Shown here: piece after piece, positions 46,810-55,460 of the stretch
Layout: each line of letters begins with the position of its first letter
How positions within the stretch are numbered: the first letter of the stretch is position 1
Assembly: GCA_016715905.1 (NCBI GenBank)
Contig: JADJXI010000004.1
Span: 682,001-746,000 of the forward strand
DNA: 64,000 bases
From: Sphingobacteriaceae bacterium
GTDB lineage: Bacteria > Bacteroidota > Bacteroidia > B-17B0 > Aurantibacillaceae
Direction: 5' to 3'
The notes under the pieces: model-generated
What the model saw: only the letters and a program-made list of their open reading frames with translations
Told to the model about the DNA's origin: nothing
Databases searched by the model: none
Translations under genes and position numbers: made by a program

Positions 46810-47133
46810 ATGAAGACCAGCACGATAAAATTTAATGTTACTGTAGATGAAAATCATTTACCCGAAAAAATTGAGTGGGAAGCTCCCGATGCAGGGAATA
46901 AAAGCACGGCAGAAAGCGTAATGATAGCACTTTGGGATAAAAAAGAAAATAACACCTTAAGAATTGATTTATGGACTAAAAATATGAGCATTGATGAGAT
47001 GAAGAAATTTTATGTTCAAAATTTGCTTACCCTAACTGAAACTTATTTGCGAGCAACCGGTGATGATATAGGGGCCGGAAAAGCTAAAAAATTCTTTCAG
47101 GAATTCGGAAAAGAATTAAATGTTTTACAATAG
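46810..47133 (+). CDS. gldC: Gliding motility protein GldC
   Basis: A protein of 107 residues. The sequence STIKFNVTVDENHLPEKIEWEAPDAG ... ESVMIALWDKKENNTLRIDLWTKNMSIDEMKKFYVQNLLTLTETYLRATGD matches GldC. GldC is conserved in Bacteroidota with gliding/T9SS machinery and contributes to gliding, though its molecular role is poorly known; it has no signal peptide. It is encoded just after the OmpA-like protein, probably in one transcript. Confidence 0.92.
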   Translation: MKTSTIKFNVTVDENHLPEKIEWEAPDAGNKSTAESVMIALWDKKENNTLRIDLWTKNMSIDEMKKFYVQNLLTLTETYLRATGDDIGAGKAKKFFQEFGKELNVLQ

Positions 47134-47149
47134 TAAACGGGCGATTCAA

Positions 47150-47692
47150 TTACTGTTCGCTATTTTTCTTAAAAAAGGAGAAATTCACATTACCATATTT
47201 TCTTTTTTCTAAAAAATAAGTTAATGTTTCCAAATTGGTTTTAGCGCCATGTTCAATAATTAAATATCCACCGGGATTTAATAGATTACGATTAAAAACA
47301 GAAGCGTGTATTTGCGCAATATCTTTTAAGTCGTAAGGCGGATCAGCAAAAATTAAATCATATGGGTAACTATTTGAACTTAAAAAACTAAAAACATCTG
47401 CTTTCACTACGCTCAAATTGAAATTTAATTCTTTACTTATTGATTTGACGTATCCACAACATTTAATACTTTGATCAACGCAGGTAATTTGTTTTACCCC
47501 TCTAGATGCAAATTCATAAGAAATATGACCGGTGCCACAAAACAGATCCAATACTTTAATTTCATCAAAACTTATTTTATTACTTAAAATATTAAACAAA
47601 GCCTCTTTAGCAAAATCGGTAGTTGGACGAACAGGTAAACCTGAAGGCACTTTTAGAATTTTTCCATGAAAGGCGCCTCCTATGATCCGCAT
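47150..47692 (-). CDS. rsmD: 16S rRNA (guanine(966)-N2)-methyltransferase RsmD
   Basis: A protein of 180 residues. The N-terminal MRIIGGAFHGKILKVPSGLPVRPTTDFAKEALFNIL, the SAM motif VLDLFCGTGHISYEFASRGVKQITCVDQS and the catalytic IFADPPYDL (DPPY) are diagnostic. It modifies G966 in the small subunit during ribosome assembly. It overlaps the upstream DUF3822 gene by 13 bases and converges on gldC with a 16-base gap. Confidence 0.94.
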   Translation of the reverse strand: MRIIGGAFHGKILKVPSGLPVRPTTDFAKEALFNILSNKISFDEIKVLDLFCGTGHISYEFASRGVKQITCVDQSIKCCGYVKSISKELNFNLSVVKADVFSFLSSNSYPYDLIFADPPYDLKDIAQIHASVFNRNLLNPGGYLIIEHGAKTNLETLTYFLEKRKYGNVNFSFFKKNSEQ

Positions 47693-48522
47693 AAATGCTG
47701 ATTAACTAAACTAAAATAAAAATGTTCGGGGAGTTGCCACGATGTTTCGGTAAAACGAATTGCATTAACGGCAAAAGAAACATGCCGAATATATTTTTTC
47801 AATAATTCATGTACTTCAGAATTAACTAAAATATTTCCGGAAACTACCAGCTTTAATTTTTCAGGATCTAAACCGAATTGCTCTGCCATAAATAAAAGAT
47901 AGTAGAGAACTTCCTCTTTATTTTCAATTCGGAAGGTGTTATAATAAATCAGGTCTTTATCCCTTTTCGCCAAAATTTCAATACTGTTATCCAAAAAGTT
48001 TATCCAAACATCTTTAGTTTTTAAAGAAGAATTAGTGAAAAACAATTCTATGGCTACAATTCCCGAACTTTTAATTGTTGCATTTTTAAATTCTTTTTCT
48101 AACAGATTCATTAAATTAGGTTGTGGTGAAAAAGAAAACTTCATGTTTTGAAAAGAATGGGTAAATACGGTTTGGATTTGTTGACCACTCGAAAACTCTA
48201 GGGTTTGTTTTACATTTTCCGGTTTATAAAATGATTCAGGAATTAAAGTATATATGGTATTATGAAGACAAATACTTACCTGCTGAAAATTACTTGCCGT
48301 TAACTGATGACTTTTAATTAAGTGGGAAATCTTTTCTTCTATAGATCTAAATTGCGTTAGTGCATCTAAATCAATCGTTTGAATAAGCTGAATTTGTTTA
48401 AATGACTTGTCACTTAAACAAAACTGAAAGTGGTTTTCACTTAAAAAAATGCTCAACCGGGTTATATTCTTAACCGGCACGGTAGCAACATATGCCTTTT
48501 GTATTTGTGAAACCAATGTCAT
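47680..48522 (-). CDS. DUF3822 family protein
   Basis: A protein of 280 residues. The pattern LSIFLSENHFQFCLSDKSFKQIQLIQTID ... QVSICLHNTIYTLIPESFYKPENVKQTLEF ... VAIELFFTNSSLKTKDVWINFLDNSIEILAKRDKDLIYYNTFRIENKEEVLYYLLFMAEQFGLDPEKLKLVVSGNI matches the Bacteroidota DUF3822 family, which resembles an actin/PilM-type ATPase fold. It is regularly encoded with rsmD. Function is unknown. Confidence 0.85.
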   Translation of the reverse strand: MTLVSQIQKAYVATVPVKNITRLSIFLSENHFQFCLSDKSFKQIQLIQTIDLDALTQFRSIEEKISHLIKSHQLTASNFQQVSICLHNTIYTLIPESFYKPENVKQTLEFSSGQQIQTVFTHSFQNMKFSFSPQPNLMNLLEKEFKNATIKSSGIVAIELFFTNSSLKTKDVWINFLDNSIEILAKRDKDLIYYNTFRIENKEEVLYYLLFMAEQFGLDPEKLKLVVSGNILVNSEVHELLKKYIRHVSFAVNAIRFTETSWQLPEHFYFSLVNQHLCGS

Positions 48523-48726
48523 CTAAGCCATTGCTAATATAACCTTAAAGAAAAAGAAGTGAAAATTTATTTACAGAGAAATTCAAAACAAGGACCTCTT
48601 TACATCAAATTGTTAATTATTAATATCTACTGAAATGCCATCCGAAATATTTAAGCCTAAAAAGTAAATGTCCAATAGAATTACATAAAAAAACCGTTAT
48701 CTTTAATTCAAATACGAATATCAACA

Positions 48727-50268
48727 ATGAAGCTCAAACAACTCTTTAAAATGAAACTCCTTATAACAATATATATAGTTATGATTAGTTTTTTAGGGTT
48801 TTCTCAAGGCAATTTAAGCTTTAAACTGGACTCCATACCGGCATACAATCCTGCTATAAGTCGAACATATGGAGTAACACTCCCGGAAAGATGGAAGTAT
48901 TGCAAAGGCGACAATTTAAACTGGGCTTCGGTTAATTTAAAAGATGATTACTGGCCGAGAATAAATACAGAACTTCGGATAAACAATGTTTACCCGGCTA
49001 TTTTTGATGGAATAGGTTGGTTTAGGCTTCCCATCGTGATTGACAGTTCATTAATTGGTAAACCATTATGTTTAATGATTCACCAACAAGGCGCCAGTGA
49101 AATATATATTGACGGAGAAAAAATATACGCCATGGGTGATATTTCAGCGGGTAAACAAGAATTTCAATCAAGAGAAAATTTAAACGGATTACCCATTTAT
49201 TTTAGCTTTAAAAAAGGAGTAAATCATCTAATTACCATTCGATATTCACACTTTGCAATTGCCAAGTACCGGAAAATAAGTGATAACAATGCCATCGGAT
49301 TTAGCGCGGCAATTGGTCATTTGCAAGAAGGTGTTCAAAACAATTATATTGCAGGAACCGTTATTTCATCTTTTTTTATTTTTTATTTCACCTTTTTTGC
49401 TGCCATTGGTTTCCTTCATTTGTTAATGTACTTTTTTTATAAAATTAACCGCTCAAATTTATATTTCAGCATTTTTTCATTAGGCTTTGGAGTTGGATTT
49501 TTATTTATGACTATTCAGTTTGTAGGATTTGATCCTGATTTTAACCTGAGTTTACAGCGCGTGTTTATTTATCTGCCATACTTTTATATAAGCGGATTAT
49601 TAGCCATGCTTTATAGTATTTTTAATAACGGGAAATTGCCACGTATTTTTTGGATCATATTCACATTTCTCACCATAGATTTTATAAGTACTTTATTTGG
49701 GTTTGACTTAAAATATACTAGTATAGTTAATACTATCGTTTTGGTTATAGAGCCCCTTAGAATCGTAATTCAAGCCATTATAAAAAAGAAAGATGGTGCT
49801 TGGATAATTGGTACGGGTATTATCTCCACTATTGTTTTTTTCATTGTTTTTATCATGTCCAGTTATCTTCAAAATTCAGCTTACATTAACGATGGTCCGG
49901 CTATATCCTTGTTAATGGCATCCATTATAGTGTATTTTACCCTAAACATACCTTTAGCCATGTCTATTTACCTGGCCCGAGATTTTGCCCGTACCAGTAA
50001 AAAATTGGCACTTAAATTAAAAGAGGTAGAAGAACTATCAGCTAAAAACCTGGCCCAGGAGAAAGAGAAACAATTGATATTAGAACAACAAAATCAGATT
50101 TTGGAAGAGAAGGTAGTTCAAAGAACAGAGGAAATAACCGCTCAGAAGAAAATAATTGAAGAGAAGAACAAGGATATTACGGATAGTATTAAATATGCTC
50201 GAAGAATTCAAATGGCTCACATCCCCAGTGAATCCATGATAAAAAGGATATTGAATAAGCTTCGATAA
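48727..50268 (+). CDS. 7TMR-DISM sensor lacking an output domain
   Basis: A protein of 513 residues. A signal peptide (KMKLLITIYIVMISFLGFSQ) precedes a periplasmic jelly-roll domain (ERWKYCKGDNLNWASVNLKDDYWPRI ... GWFRLPIVIDSSL ... IYIDGEKIYAMGD) of the 7TMR-DISMED2/sugar-binding type. Seven transmembrane helices follow (about 210-420), then a coiled coil (KLALKLKEVEELSAKNLAQEKEKQ...) and IIEEKNKDITDSIKYARRIQMAHIPSESMIKRILNKLR. That last stretch is the linker that leads into a SpoIIE domain in the phosphatases at 26795 and 36578, but here the stop comes ~12 residues later and a terminator follows. No phosphatase remnant is visible before rpsA. Confidence 0.88.
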   Translation: MKLKQLFKMKLLITIYIVMISFLGFSQGNLSFKLDSIPAYNPAISRTYGVTLPERWKYCKGDNLNWASVNLKDDYWPRINTELRINNVYPAIFDGIGWFRLPIVIDSSLIGKPLCLMIHQQGASEIYIDGEKIYAMGDISAGKQEFQSRENLNGLPIYFSFKKGVNHLITIRYSHFAIAKYRKISDNNAIGFSAAIGHLQEGVQNNYIAGTVISSFFIFYFTFFAAIGFLHLLMYFFYKINRSNLYFSIFSLGFGVGFLFMTIQFVGFDPDFNLSLQRVFIYLPYFYISGLLAMLYSIFNNGKLPRIFWIIFTFLTIDFISTLFGFDLKYTSIVNTIVLVIEPLRIVIQAIIKKKDGAWIIGTGIISTIVFFIVFIMSSYLQNSAYINDGPAISLLMASIIVYFTLNIPLAMSIYLARDFARTSKKLALKLKEVEELSAKNLAQEKEKQLILEQQNQILEEKVVQRTEEITAQKKIIEEKNKDITDSIKYARRIQMAHIPSESMIKRILNKLR

Positions 50269-50287
50269 ACGGAACCTTTATAAAACC

Positions 50288-50315
50288 AAAAACCCGTATT
50301 TCCTACGGGTTTTTT
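50288..50315 (+). terminator. Rho-independent terminator, probably bidirectional
   Basis: Stem AACCCGTA (50291-50298) / TACGGGTT (50304-50311) with a TTTCC loop and T-run; A residues on the left side allow function on the minus strand too, where rpsA converges. Confidence 0.85.
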
Positions 50316-50385
50316 GGCTCTCAAAAAACTAAAAACCATGGCTAGGCTTCTAGTTGCCCAATCGAACACGTCGACCGGGAGTATT

Positions 50386-52173
50386 TTAATTATTATCTAA
50401 CTTATTCTTTAAGTCAGATAAAGCAGAAATGTCTCCTAAAGTTGTTTTTTCAACATTATCTTTAATCTTCTTAACTGCTTTCTTATTATCATCAGCCTCT
50501 GCTTTTTTAGCCGCTTTGTCTGATTTTCTTACTTCGTCTTTCACTTCTTCGTGTAAACGAGCGTGTGATACTACAATACGTTTAGCATCTTTGCTAAATT
50601 CGATTACTTTAAAATCAAGAATTTCTTCTGACTTTGCGTTTCCACCTTCAGCTTTAGCTAAGTGACGAGCCGGACAAAAACCTTCTACGCCATATGGTAA
50701 TCCAACAGTGGCACCTTTATCATTTACAGTCATAACGGTTCCTTTATGTACCGAATCAATAGTAAATACAGTTTCGAATACATCCCAAGGATTTTCTTCT
50801 AATTGTTTATGACCTAAGGATAATCTGCGATTTTCTCCATCGATTTCAAGAACAACAACATCCATCTTCTCTCCTACTTTGCAAAACTCACTAGGATGTT
50901 TTATTTTTTTACTCCATGATAAATCAGAAATATGTACTAATCCATCAACACCTTCTTCCAATTCAACAAATACACCAAAATTAGTGAAGTTGCGAACTGT
51001 ACCTGAATGTTTCGAATTCTTAGAATACTTCTCCATAATCATGTTCCAAGGATCAGGAGTTAATTGCTTCATGCCTAAGCTCATTTTGCGTTCTTCGCGA
51101 TCCAAGGTTAAAATCTGAGCTTCAATTTCATCTCCAACTTTAACAAATTCCTGCGCACTACGCAAGTGCTGGCTCCAGCTCATTTCACTTACGTGAACTA
51201 AACCTTCTACACCCTGTGCAATCTCAACAAACGCACCGTAATCATTAATTACAACTACTTTTCCTTTGATTTTATCGCCCACTTTTAATTCAGCATTCAA
51301 AGCTTCCCAAGGATGCGGAGTTAATTGTTTTAAACCTAAAGCAATTCTCTTTTTATCATCATCAAATTCAAGAATTACAACCTGGATTTTCTCATCTAAT
51401 TTTACTATTTCTTCAGGATGATTAATTCTTCCCCACGATAAATCAGTAATGTGAATTAAACCATCTACTCCTCCTAAATCAATAAACACACCATAAGAAG
51501 TAATATTTTTTACAGTTCCTTCTAATACTTGTCCTTTTTCTAATTTAGAAATGATATCTTTTTTCTGACTTTCAATTTCAGCTTCAATTAATGCTTTATG
51601 TGAAACTACAACGTTTTTAAACTCATTGTTGATTTTCACCACTTTGAATTCCATTGTTTTTCCAACGTACACGTCGTAATCACGTATTGGTTTTACATCT
51701 ATTTGTGAACCCGGTAAAAACGCTTCAATTCCGAATACATCAACAATTAATCCACCTTTAGTTCTGCATTTTACAAAACCTTTAATGATTTCATCTGTAT
51801 TCAAGGCAGCATTTACACGATCCCAACTCTTATTAGCGCGGGCCTTTTTGTGAGAAAGTATTAATTGACCACTTGCATCTTCAGCATGTTCAACAAATAC
51901 TTCTACTGTATCTCCAATTTTTAAATCAGGGTTATATCTGAATTCAGAAAGTGCAACTACACCATCTGATTTATAACCAATGTTTATAACAACTTCACGG
52001 TTGTTTTTTGCTACTATTACACCTTCAATGATTTGAAGATCTGTAATCGTGTTTAACGATTTTCCATAGAGCTCATCAAACTTTGCTTTTTCTTCGTTTG
52101 AATAATTTTCTTGTTTCTTACCAATCGAACTCCAATCGAAATCCGGATTACCTACTAGGGCTTTTTCTGCCAT
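50386..52173 (-). CDS. rpsA: 30S ribosomal protein S1
   Basis: A protein of 595 residues with six S1 (OB-fold) RNA-binding domains. The repeated signature is seen in VLEGTVKNITSYGVFIDLGGVDGLIHITDLSWGRINHPEE, IKGKVVVINDYGAFVEIAQGVEGLVHVSEMSW and SGTVRNFTNFGVFVELEEGVDGLVHISDLSWSKKIKHPSE. The N-terminus has a short acidic/Lys segment and the C-terminus is Lys-rich with a helical tail. S1 unfolds mRNA leaders for initiation; Bacteroidota ribosomes do not depend on Shine-Dalgarno pairing, which fits the lack of strong RBS motifs here. The gene appears monocistronic. Confidence 0.95.
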   Translation of the reverse strand: MAEKALVGNPDFDWSSIGKKQENYSNEEKAKFDELYGKSLNTITDLQIIEGVIVAKNNREVVINIGYKSDGVVALSEFRYNPDLKIGDTVEVFVEHAEDASGQLILSHKKARANKSWDRVNAALNTDEIIKGFVKCRTKGGLIVDVFGIEAFLPGSQIDVKPIRDYDVYVGKTMEFKVVKINNEFKNVVVSHKALIEAEIESQKKDIISKLEKGQVLEGTVKNITSYGVFIDLGGVDGLIHITDLSWGRINHPEEIVKLDEKIQVVILEFDDDKKRIALGLKQLTPHPWEALNAELKVGDKIKGKVVVINDYGAFVEIAQGVEGLVHVSEMSWSQHLRSAQEFVKVGDEIEAQILTLDREERKMSLGMKQLTPDPWNMIMEKYSKNSKHSGTVRNFTNFGVFVELEEGVDGLVHISDLSWSKKIKHPSEFCKVGEKMDVVVLEIDGENRRLSLGHKQLEENPWDVFETVFTIDSVHKGTVMTVNDKGATVGLPYGVEGFCPARHLAKAEGGNAKSEEILDFKVIEFSKDAKRIVVSHARLHEEVKDEVRKSDKAAKKAEADDNKKAVKKIKDNVEKTTLGDISALSDLKNKLDNN

Positions 52174-52260
52174 TTTATTAATTAATTGTATTATATCGCG
52201 AGGCCGATATAAGGGGTTAAACTTATTTATTTATGCGCTTTTGCCTCAAAAAGCGGGGTA

Positions 52261-52268
52261 CAAATATA
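52261..52268 (-). promoter_or_regulatory. Probable -7 element of the rpsA promoter
   Basis: TATATTTG on the minus strand matches the -7 element TAnnTTTG exactly, about 88 bases upstream of rpsA. No clear TTTG -33 element is found at the expected distance. Confidence 0.5.
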
Positions 52269-52450
52269 CGATTTTTAAGCCCCCCTTTTTGTTGAGTTGA
52301 TTAATTTTAAAATGCTGATTTTTAAATAAATAGATGAAGCTAAAATGTTTATAAATTGTAAAATTTAATTCCAATTTCTATACATTCAATTTTAAATACC
52401 TGAAAAATAAAGACTTAAGGTTTAAAGGGAGATAAAGGACTGAATATTGC

Positions 52451-53620
52451 TTAATCGTCAAATAATTCGCTGTCGCTAACAATTTTGCATTTAGGTCCGG
52501 GGCGTGGAACTATCATGGTTTCAAAAGGCTTCATGGCTTTACTTGCTTTATCATACTTCATCGTTAATTTAACTTCCGATTTGCAAGTAACACCGCCTTT
52601 AACTGCAGGATTCCAAGCATTCATCATTTTAACTGCGGCAGTTAACTGTGCATTTAAAATTTGATCAGTTCCGGTAACCATAATTTTTTTAATTGAGCCA
52701 TCATAATTAATTTGTATACGAATGAGTGCTAACAAATGTTTGCCGTGTCTTTTTTGTTTTTTAGAAAGGGTAATATTGTTTTTAAAAAATTCATTTAAAT
52801 CATCATCGCCATTTTCATAAAAAGGAGGGCGACATGCTTTAGGATCTTTTGCTCTACGCGGCTTATTAGGTATAGCCTTTTTAGGTTTAGAAGCTTTTAA
52901 TTCGGCATCACTTGCGGTGTGCGTAGTTTCAGGACCATGACCATCATATTCACCACCATCATCTTCTTCATTATGATGCGGAACTTTTACCGGCTCCGTA
53001 TTTTTTACGACTTTCTCTTCTGTTTTCTCCTCTTTCTTCGTATCAACTTTCTTTGGTTCTTCAGCTTTCGTTTCCTTTACGGTATTTTCTTTAGGTTTAC
53101 TTTTTTCTTCTTTTACTTTCTCCGGAGTTTTTACAGGTGTTTGCACCACAGGCTCTTCTACTTTTTTCACTTCTGCTTTTGCTGTTGGATCCGCTTCATA
53201 ATAAATATAAAAACCTTGAGCTTTTTTAAAGGCCTCATTCTCTCCGGAACGGGTGTATTGACACATGTTTAAATAAGCAGTGCTGAACTGAAATAATCCC
53301 GGATAGGTTGCTAATAAATTCTCCCATCGTTCTCTGTTGTTATCTTCCCGCTTTTCCATGTCATCATTATCATATTCAGAAAAAACTAATACAATATCTG
53401 TAACTGTTTGTTTTAGTATGGCATCAACAGCAGGATCTTTAGGCATGCCATCGCTTCCTTTCTTCGACTTTACATAAACGTATTTTTTTGCTGTTGGAGT
53501 ATAGGCTTTTGATAAAGAATCTATATCAATATTCATGTCATCATAAGTTGTTTCCTGGGCTGACATAAAAAAACCGGCTAGAATAGCCAGTACCGAAAAT
53601 ATTATCTTTCTTTTATTCAT
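52451..53620 (-). CDS. Secreted Lys/Glu-rich protein with TonB_C-like domain
   Basis: A protein of 389 residues with a signal peptide (MNKRKIIFSVLAILAGFFMSAQ). Residues ~60-165 are a helical domain (DPAVDAILKQTVTDIVLVFSEYD...). Residues ~165-235 are a Lys/Glu/Pro-rich low-complexity linker, followed by an acidic-His stretch (PHHNEEDDGGEYDGHGPETTH). The C-terminal ~100 residues (LLALIRIQINYDGSIKKIMVTGTDQILNAQLTAAVKMMNAWNPAVKGGVTCKSEVKLTMKY) resemble the TonB C-terminal fold. The cleaved signal peptide instead of a membrane anchor makes a normal energy transducer unlikely. Function is unknown. Confidence 0.7.
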   Translation of the reverse strand: MNKRKIIFSVLAILAGFFMSAQETTYDDMNIDIDSLSKAYTPTAKKYVYVKSKKGSDGMPKDPAVDAILKQTVTDIVLVFSEYDNDDMEKREDNNRERWENLLATYPGLFQFSTAYLNMCQYTRSGENEAFKKAQGFYIYYEADPTAKAEVKKVEEPVVQTPVKTPEKVKEEKSKPKENTVKETKAEEPKKVDTKKEEKTEEKVVKNTEPVKVPHHNEEDDGGEYDGHGPETTHTASDAELKASKPKKAIPNKPRRAKDPKACRPPFYENGDDDLNEFFKNNITLSKKQKRHGKHLLALIRIQINYDGSIKKIMVTGTDQILNAQLTAAVKMMNAWNPAVKGGVTCKSEVKLTMKYDKASKAMKPFETMIVPRPGPKCKIVSDSELFDD

Positions 53621-53650
53621 ATAGATGTTTTACAAATAGTGAATATACAA

Positions 53651-54607
53651 TTAATTTTTACTAAAAAGTGAATCTACAAATTCAACTGCATTAAATAATT
53701 GCAAATCATTTATCTTTTCTCCTACGCCGATGTATTTCACCGGCACTTTAAATTCATCTGTTATTCCAATTACCACGCCGCCTTTTGCTGTACCATCTAA
53801 TTTTGTTATGGCTAATGCGTTTACTTCGGTTGCTGCAGTGAATTGCCTGCACTGCTCAATGGCGTTTTGTCCGGTACTTCCATCTAACACCAGCAATACC
53901 TCGTGAGGCGCATCCGGAATTACTTTTTTCATTACATTTTTAATTTTGGTTAATTCATTCATGAGATTAACTTTATTATGTAATCTTCCTGCTGTATCAA
54001 TTATCACCACATCGGCATCTTTAGATTTAGCACTACTTAATGTATCAAAAGCAACACTGGCCGGATCGGCACCCATACCCTGGCTAATTAAAGTTACACC
54101 TGCTCGTTCACTCCATACTTTTAACTGATCAACCGCGGCTGCCCTAAAGGTATCTGCAGCACCTAAATAAACATTTTTACCGGCTTGTTTAAATTGATTG
54201 GCTAATTTACCAATGGTTGTGGTTTTTCCCGCACCATTTACTCCAACAACCATAATTACATAAGGTTTATTTTCTACTGCAAGCTGGTTTATTTTTTTTA
54301 AGTCGGCACTTTCATTAATTAATTCGGTGACTTCTTCTTTTAAAATTTTATTTAATTCCGAAGCGGTTAAATATTTGTCGCGCTTAACACGTGCTTCAAT
54401 ACGTTTAATAATTTTTATGGTGGTATTTACGCCAACATCTCCGCTAATCAATATTTCTTCCAGATTATCTAATACATCGTCATCAACCGTGCTCTTTCCG
54501 GCAACAGCTTTGCTTAATTTACCCAAAATACTTTCTTTGCTCTTGGACAAACCGTGATCGAGGCTTTCTTTATTCTCTTTGGTAAATAATTTGGAGAAAA
54601 AACTCAT
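53651..54607 (-). CDS. ftsY: Signal recognition particle receptor FtsY
   Basis: I chose the ATG at 54607 (MSFFSKLFTKENKE, 318 residues) over an upstream non-ATG start at 54640 that would run into the terminator hairpin. The NG domain has GVNGAGKTTTIGKLA (G1), DTFRAAAVDQLKVW, VVIIDTAGRLHNKVNLMNEL, ALAITKLDGTAKGGVVIGI and YIGVGEKINDLQLF. The acidic A domain of E. coli FtsY is reduced to a short N-terminal segment. It docks Ffh-bound ribosomes at SecYEG. Its partner ffh is in this window at 61805. Confidence 0.94.
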   Translation of the reverse strand: MSFFSKLFTKENKESLDHGLSKSKESILGKLSKAVAGKSTVDDDVLDNLEEILISGDVGVNTTIKIIKRIEARVKRDKYLTASELNKILKEEVTELINESADLKKINQLAVENKPYVIMVVGVNGAGKTTTIGKLANQFKQAGKNVYLGAADTFRAAAVDQLKVWSERAGVTLISQGMGADPASVAFDTLSSAKSKDADVVIIDTAGRLHNKVNLMNELTKIKNVMKKVIPDAPHEVLLVLDGSTGQNAIEQCRQFTAATEVNALAITKLDGTAKGGVVIGITDEFKVPVKYIGVGEKINDLQLFNAVEFVDSLFSKN

Positions 54608-54638
54608 TGAAATTATTAGTGTGTTTAGGTTTATAAAC

Positions 54639-54670
54639 AAAAAAATTCTTTCCGGTTGGGAAAGAATTTT
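54639..54670 (-). terminator. Hairpin terminator between the DUF4295 gene and ftsY
   Basis: A perfect 12-base stem AAAATTCTTTCC (54642-54653) / GGAAAGAATTTT (54659-54670) with a five-base loop. On the minus strand it is followed by seven T residues (plus-strand A-run 54639-54645). It should stop or attenuate transcription from the rpmB promoter before ftsY. Confidence 0.8.
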
Positions 54671-54691
54671 CTTTAAATGTCATTCACATAT

Positions 54692-54847
54692 TTATTTTGA
54701 TTTCAAAAAATCAGCAATGTGATCATTGTGCACAATCTCTTCTTTGAATAAATATGCACCCGTTTTTTGAGATCTTACCATTTTAATCACTTTTGTAAAA
54801 TCTTTTCCTTTTCCGCTTTTTAAGGTTGCTACAACTTTCTTTGCCAT
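54692..54847 (-). CDS. DUF4295 small basic protein
   Basis: A 51-residue protein read directly from the minus strand: MAKKVVATLKSGKGKDFTKV, then IKMVRSQKTGAYLFKEEIVHNDHIADFLKSK. It matches the short DUF4295 family found in Bacteroidota directly after rpmG. It is basic and encoded in a ribosomal-protein transcript, so ribosome association is likely but unproven. It lies 18 bases after rpmG and before a hairpin terminator. Confidence 0.88.
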   Translation of the reverse strand: MAKKVVATLKSGKGKDFTKVIKMVRSQKTGAYLFKEEIVHNDHIADFLKSK

Positions 54848-54865
54848 GTGCTATAATATTAAAAA

Positions 54866-55048
54866 TTACTTAATTTCTTTATGAACAGTCATACGCTTTA
54901 AAATCGGATTGTATTTTTTCAATTCGATACGCTCAGTGGTGTTCTTTTTGTTTTTAGTGGTAATATAACGAGATGTTCCCGGCTTACCGCTTTCCTTGTG
55001 CTCAGTGCACTCTAAAATAACCTGTATTCTATTTTTATTCCTTGCCAT
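54866..55048 (-). CDS. rpmG: 50S ribosomal protein L33
   Basis: A protein of 60 residues: MARNKNRIQVILECTEHKES, then GKPGTSRYITTKNKKNTTERIELKKYNPILKRMTVHKEIK. It matches L33 along its whole length; the zinc cysteines of the C+ form are missing apart from one, so this is the zinc-independent form. It lies 17 bases after rpmB in the same transcript. Confidence 0.95.
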   Translation of the reverse strand: MARNKNRIQVILECTEHKESGKPGTSRYITTKNKKNTTERIELKKYNPILKRMTVHKEIK

Positions 55049-55065
55049 TTCTTAGTCTATTAGTA

Positions 55066-55299
55066 TTATAAAATGCCGTTCTGTTTTGCTTCTTTTAAAC
55101 AAGCACTTATTCCTTTTTTATTAATGTTTTTTAATGCAGATGTAGAAACACGTAATGTTATCCATTCTCCCGTTTCAGGTATGAAAAAACGCTTACGTTT
55201 CAAATTCACTTTAAACTGACGACGAGTTTTAGTATTAGAGAAAGAAACTGAATTTCCTCCCATCGCTTTTTTTCCTGTTAACTGACAAATACGTGACAT
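55066..55299 (-). CDS. rpmB: 50S ribosomal protein L28
   Basis: A protein of 77 residues: SRICQLTGKKAMGGNSVSFS, NTKTRRQFKVNLKRKRFFIPETGEWITLRVSTSALKNINKKGI. It matches L28 fully. It is the first gene of the rpmB-rpmG-DUF4295 transcript and has a consensus promoter 44 bases upstream. Confidence 0.95.
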   Translation of the reverse strand: MSRICQLTGKKAMGGNSVSFSNTKTRRQFKVNLKRKRFFIPETGEWITLRVSTSALKNINKKGISACLKEAKQNGIL

Positions 55300-55342
55300 A
55301 ATGCTTTTTCTTATATTGATAAATTCCCTTTAAAAAGGGACG

Positions 55343-55374
55343 CAAATATACATCATTAGTGACAATTCACCAAA
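55343..55374 (-). promoter_or_regulatory. Promoter of the rpmB operon
   Basis: On the minus strand: TTTG (plus 55371-55374), a 20-base spacer and TATATTTG (plus 55343-55350), an exact fit to TTTG-N20-TAnnTTTG. Just inside the predicted transcript is the palindrome CCCTTTAAAAAGGG (55327-55340), a possible leader structure. Confidence 0.8.
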
Positions 55375-55460
55375 AACATTATTAAACAACTGTAATTCAA
55401 GTACTTAATAAACTTTTTTAGATAATTCAAAAAGGCTTAAATTGCAGAATATTAGTTAAC

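Noticed and set aside
52919..53272. Plus-strand frame of 117 codons, Phe/Arg-rich
   Set aside because: Shadow of the Lys/Glu-rich linker of the minus-strand gene at 52451-53620.
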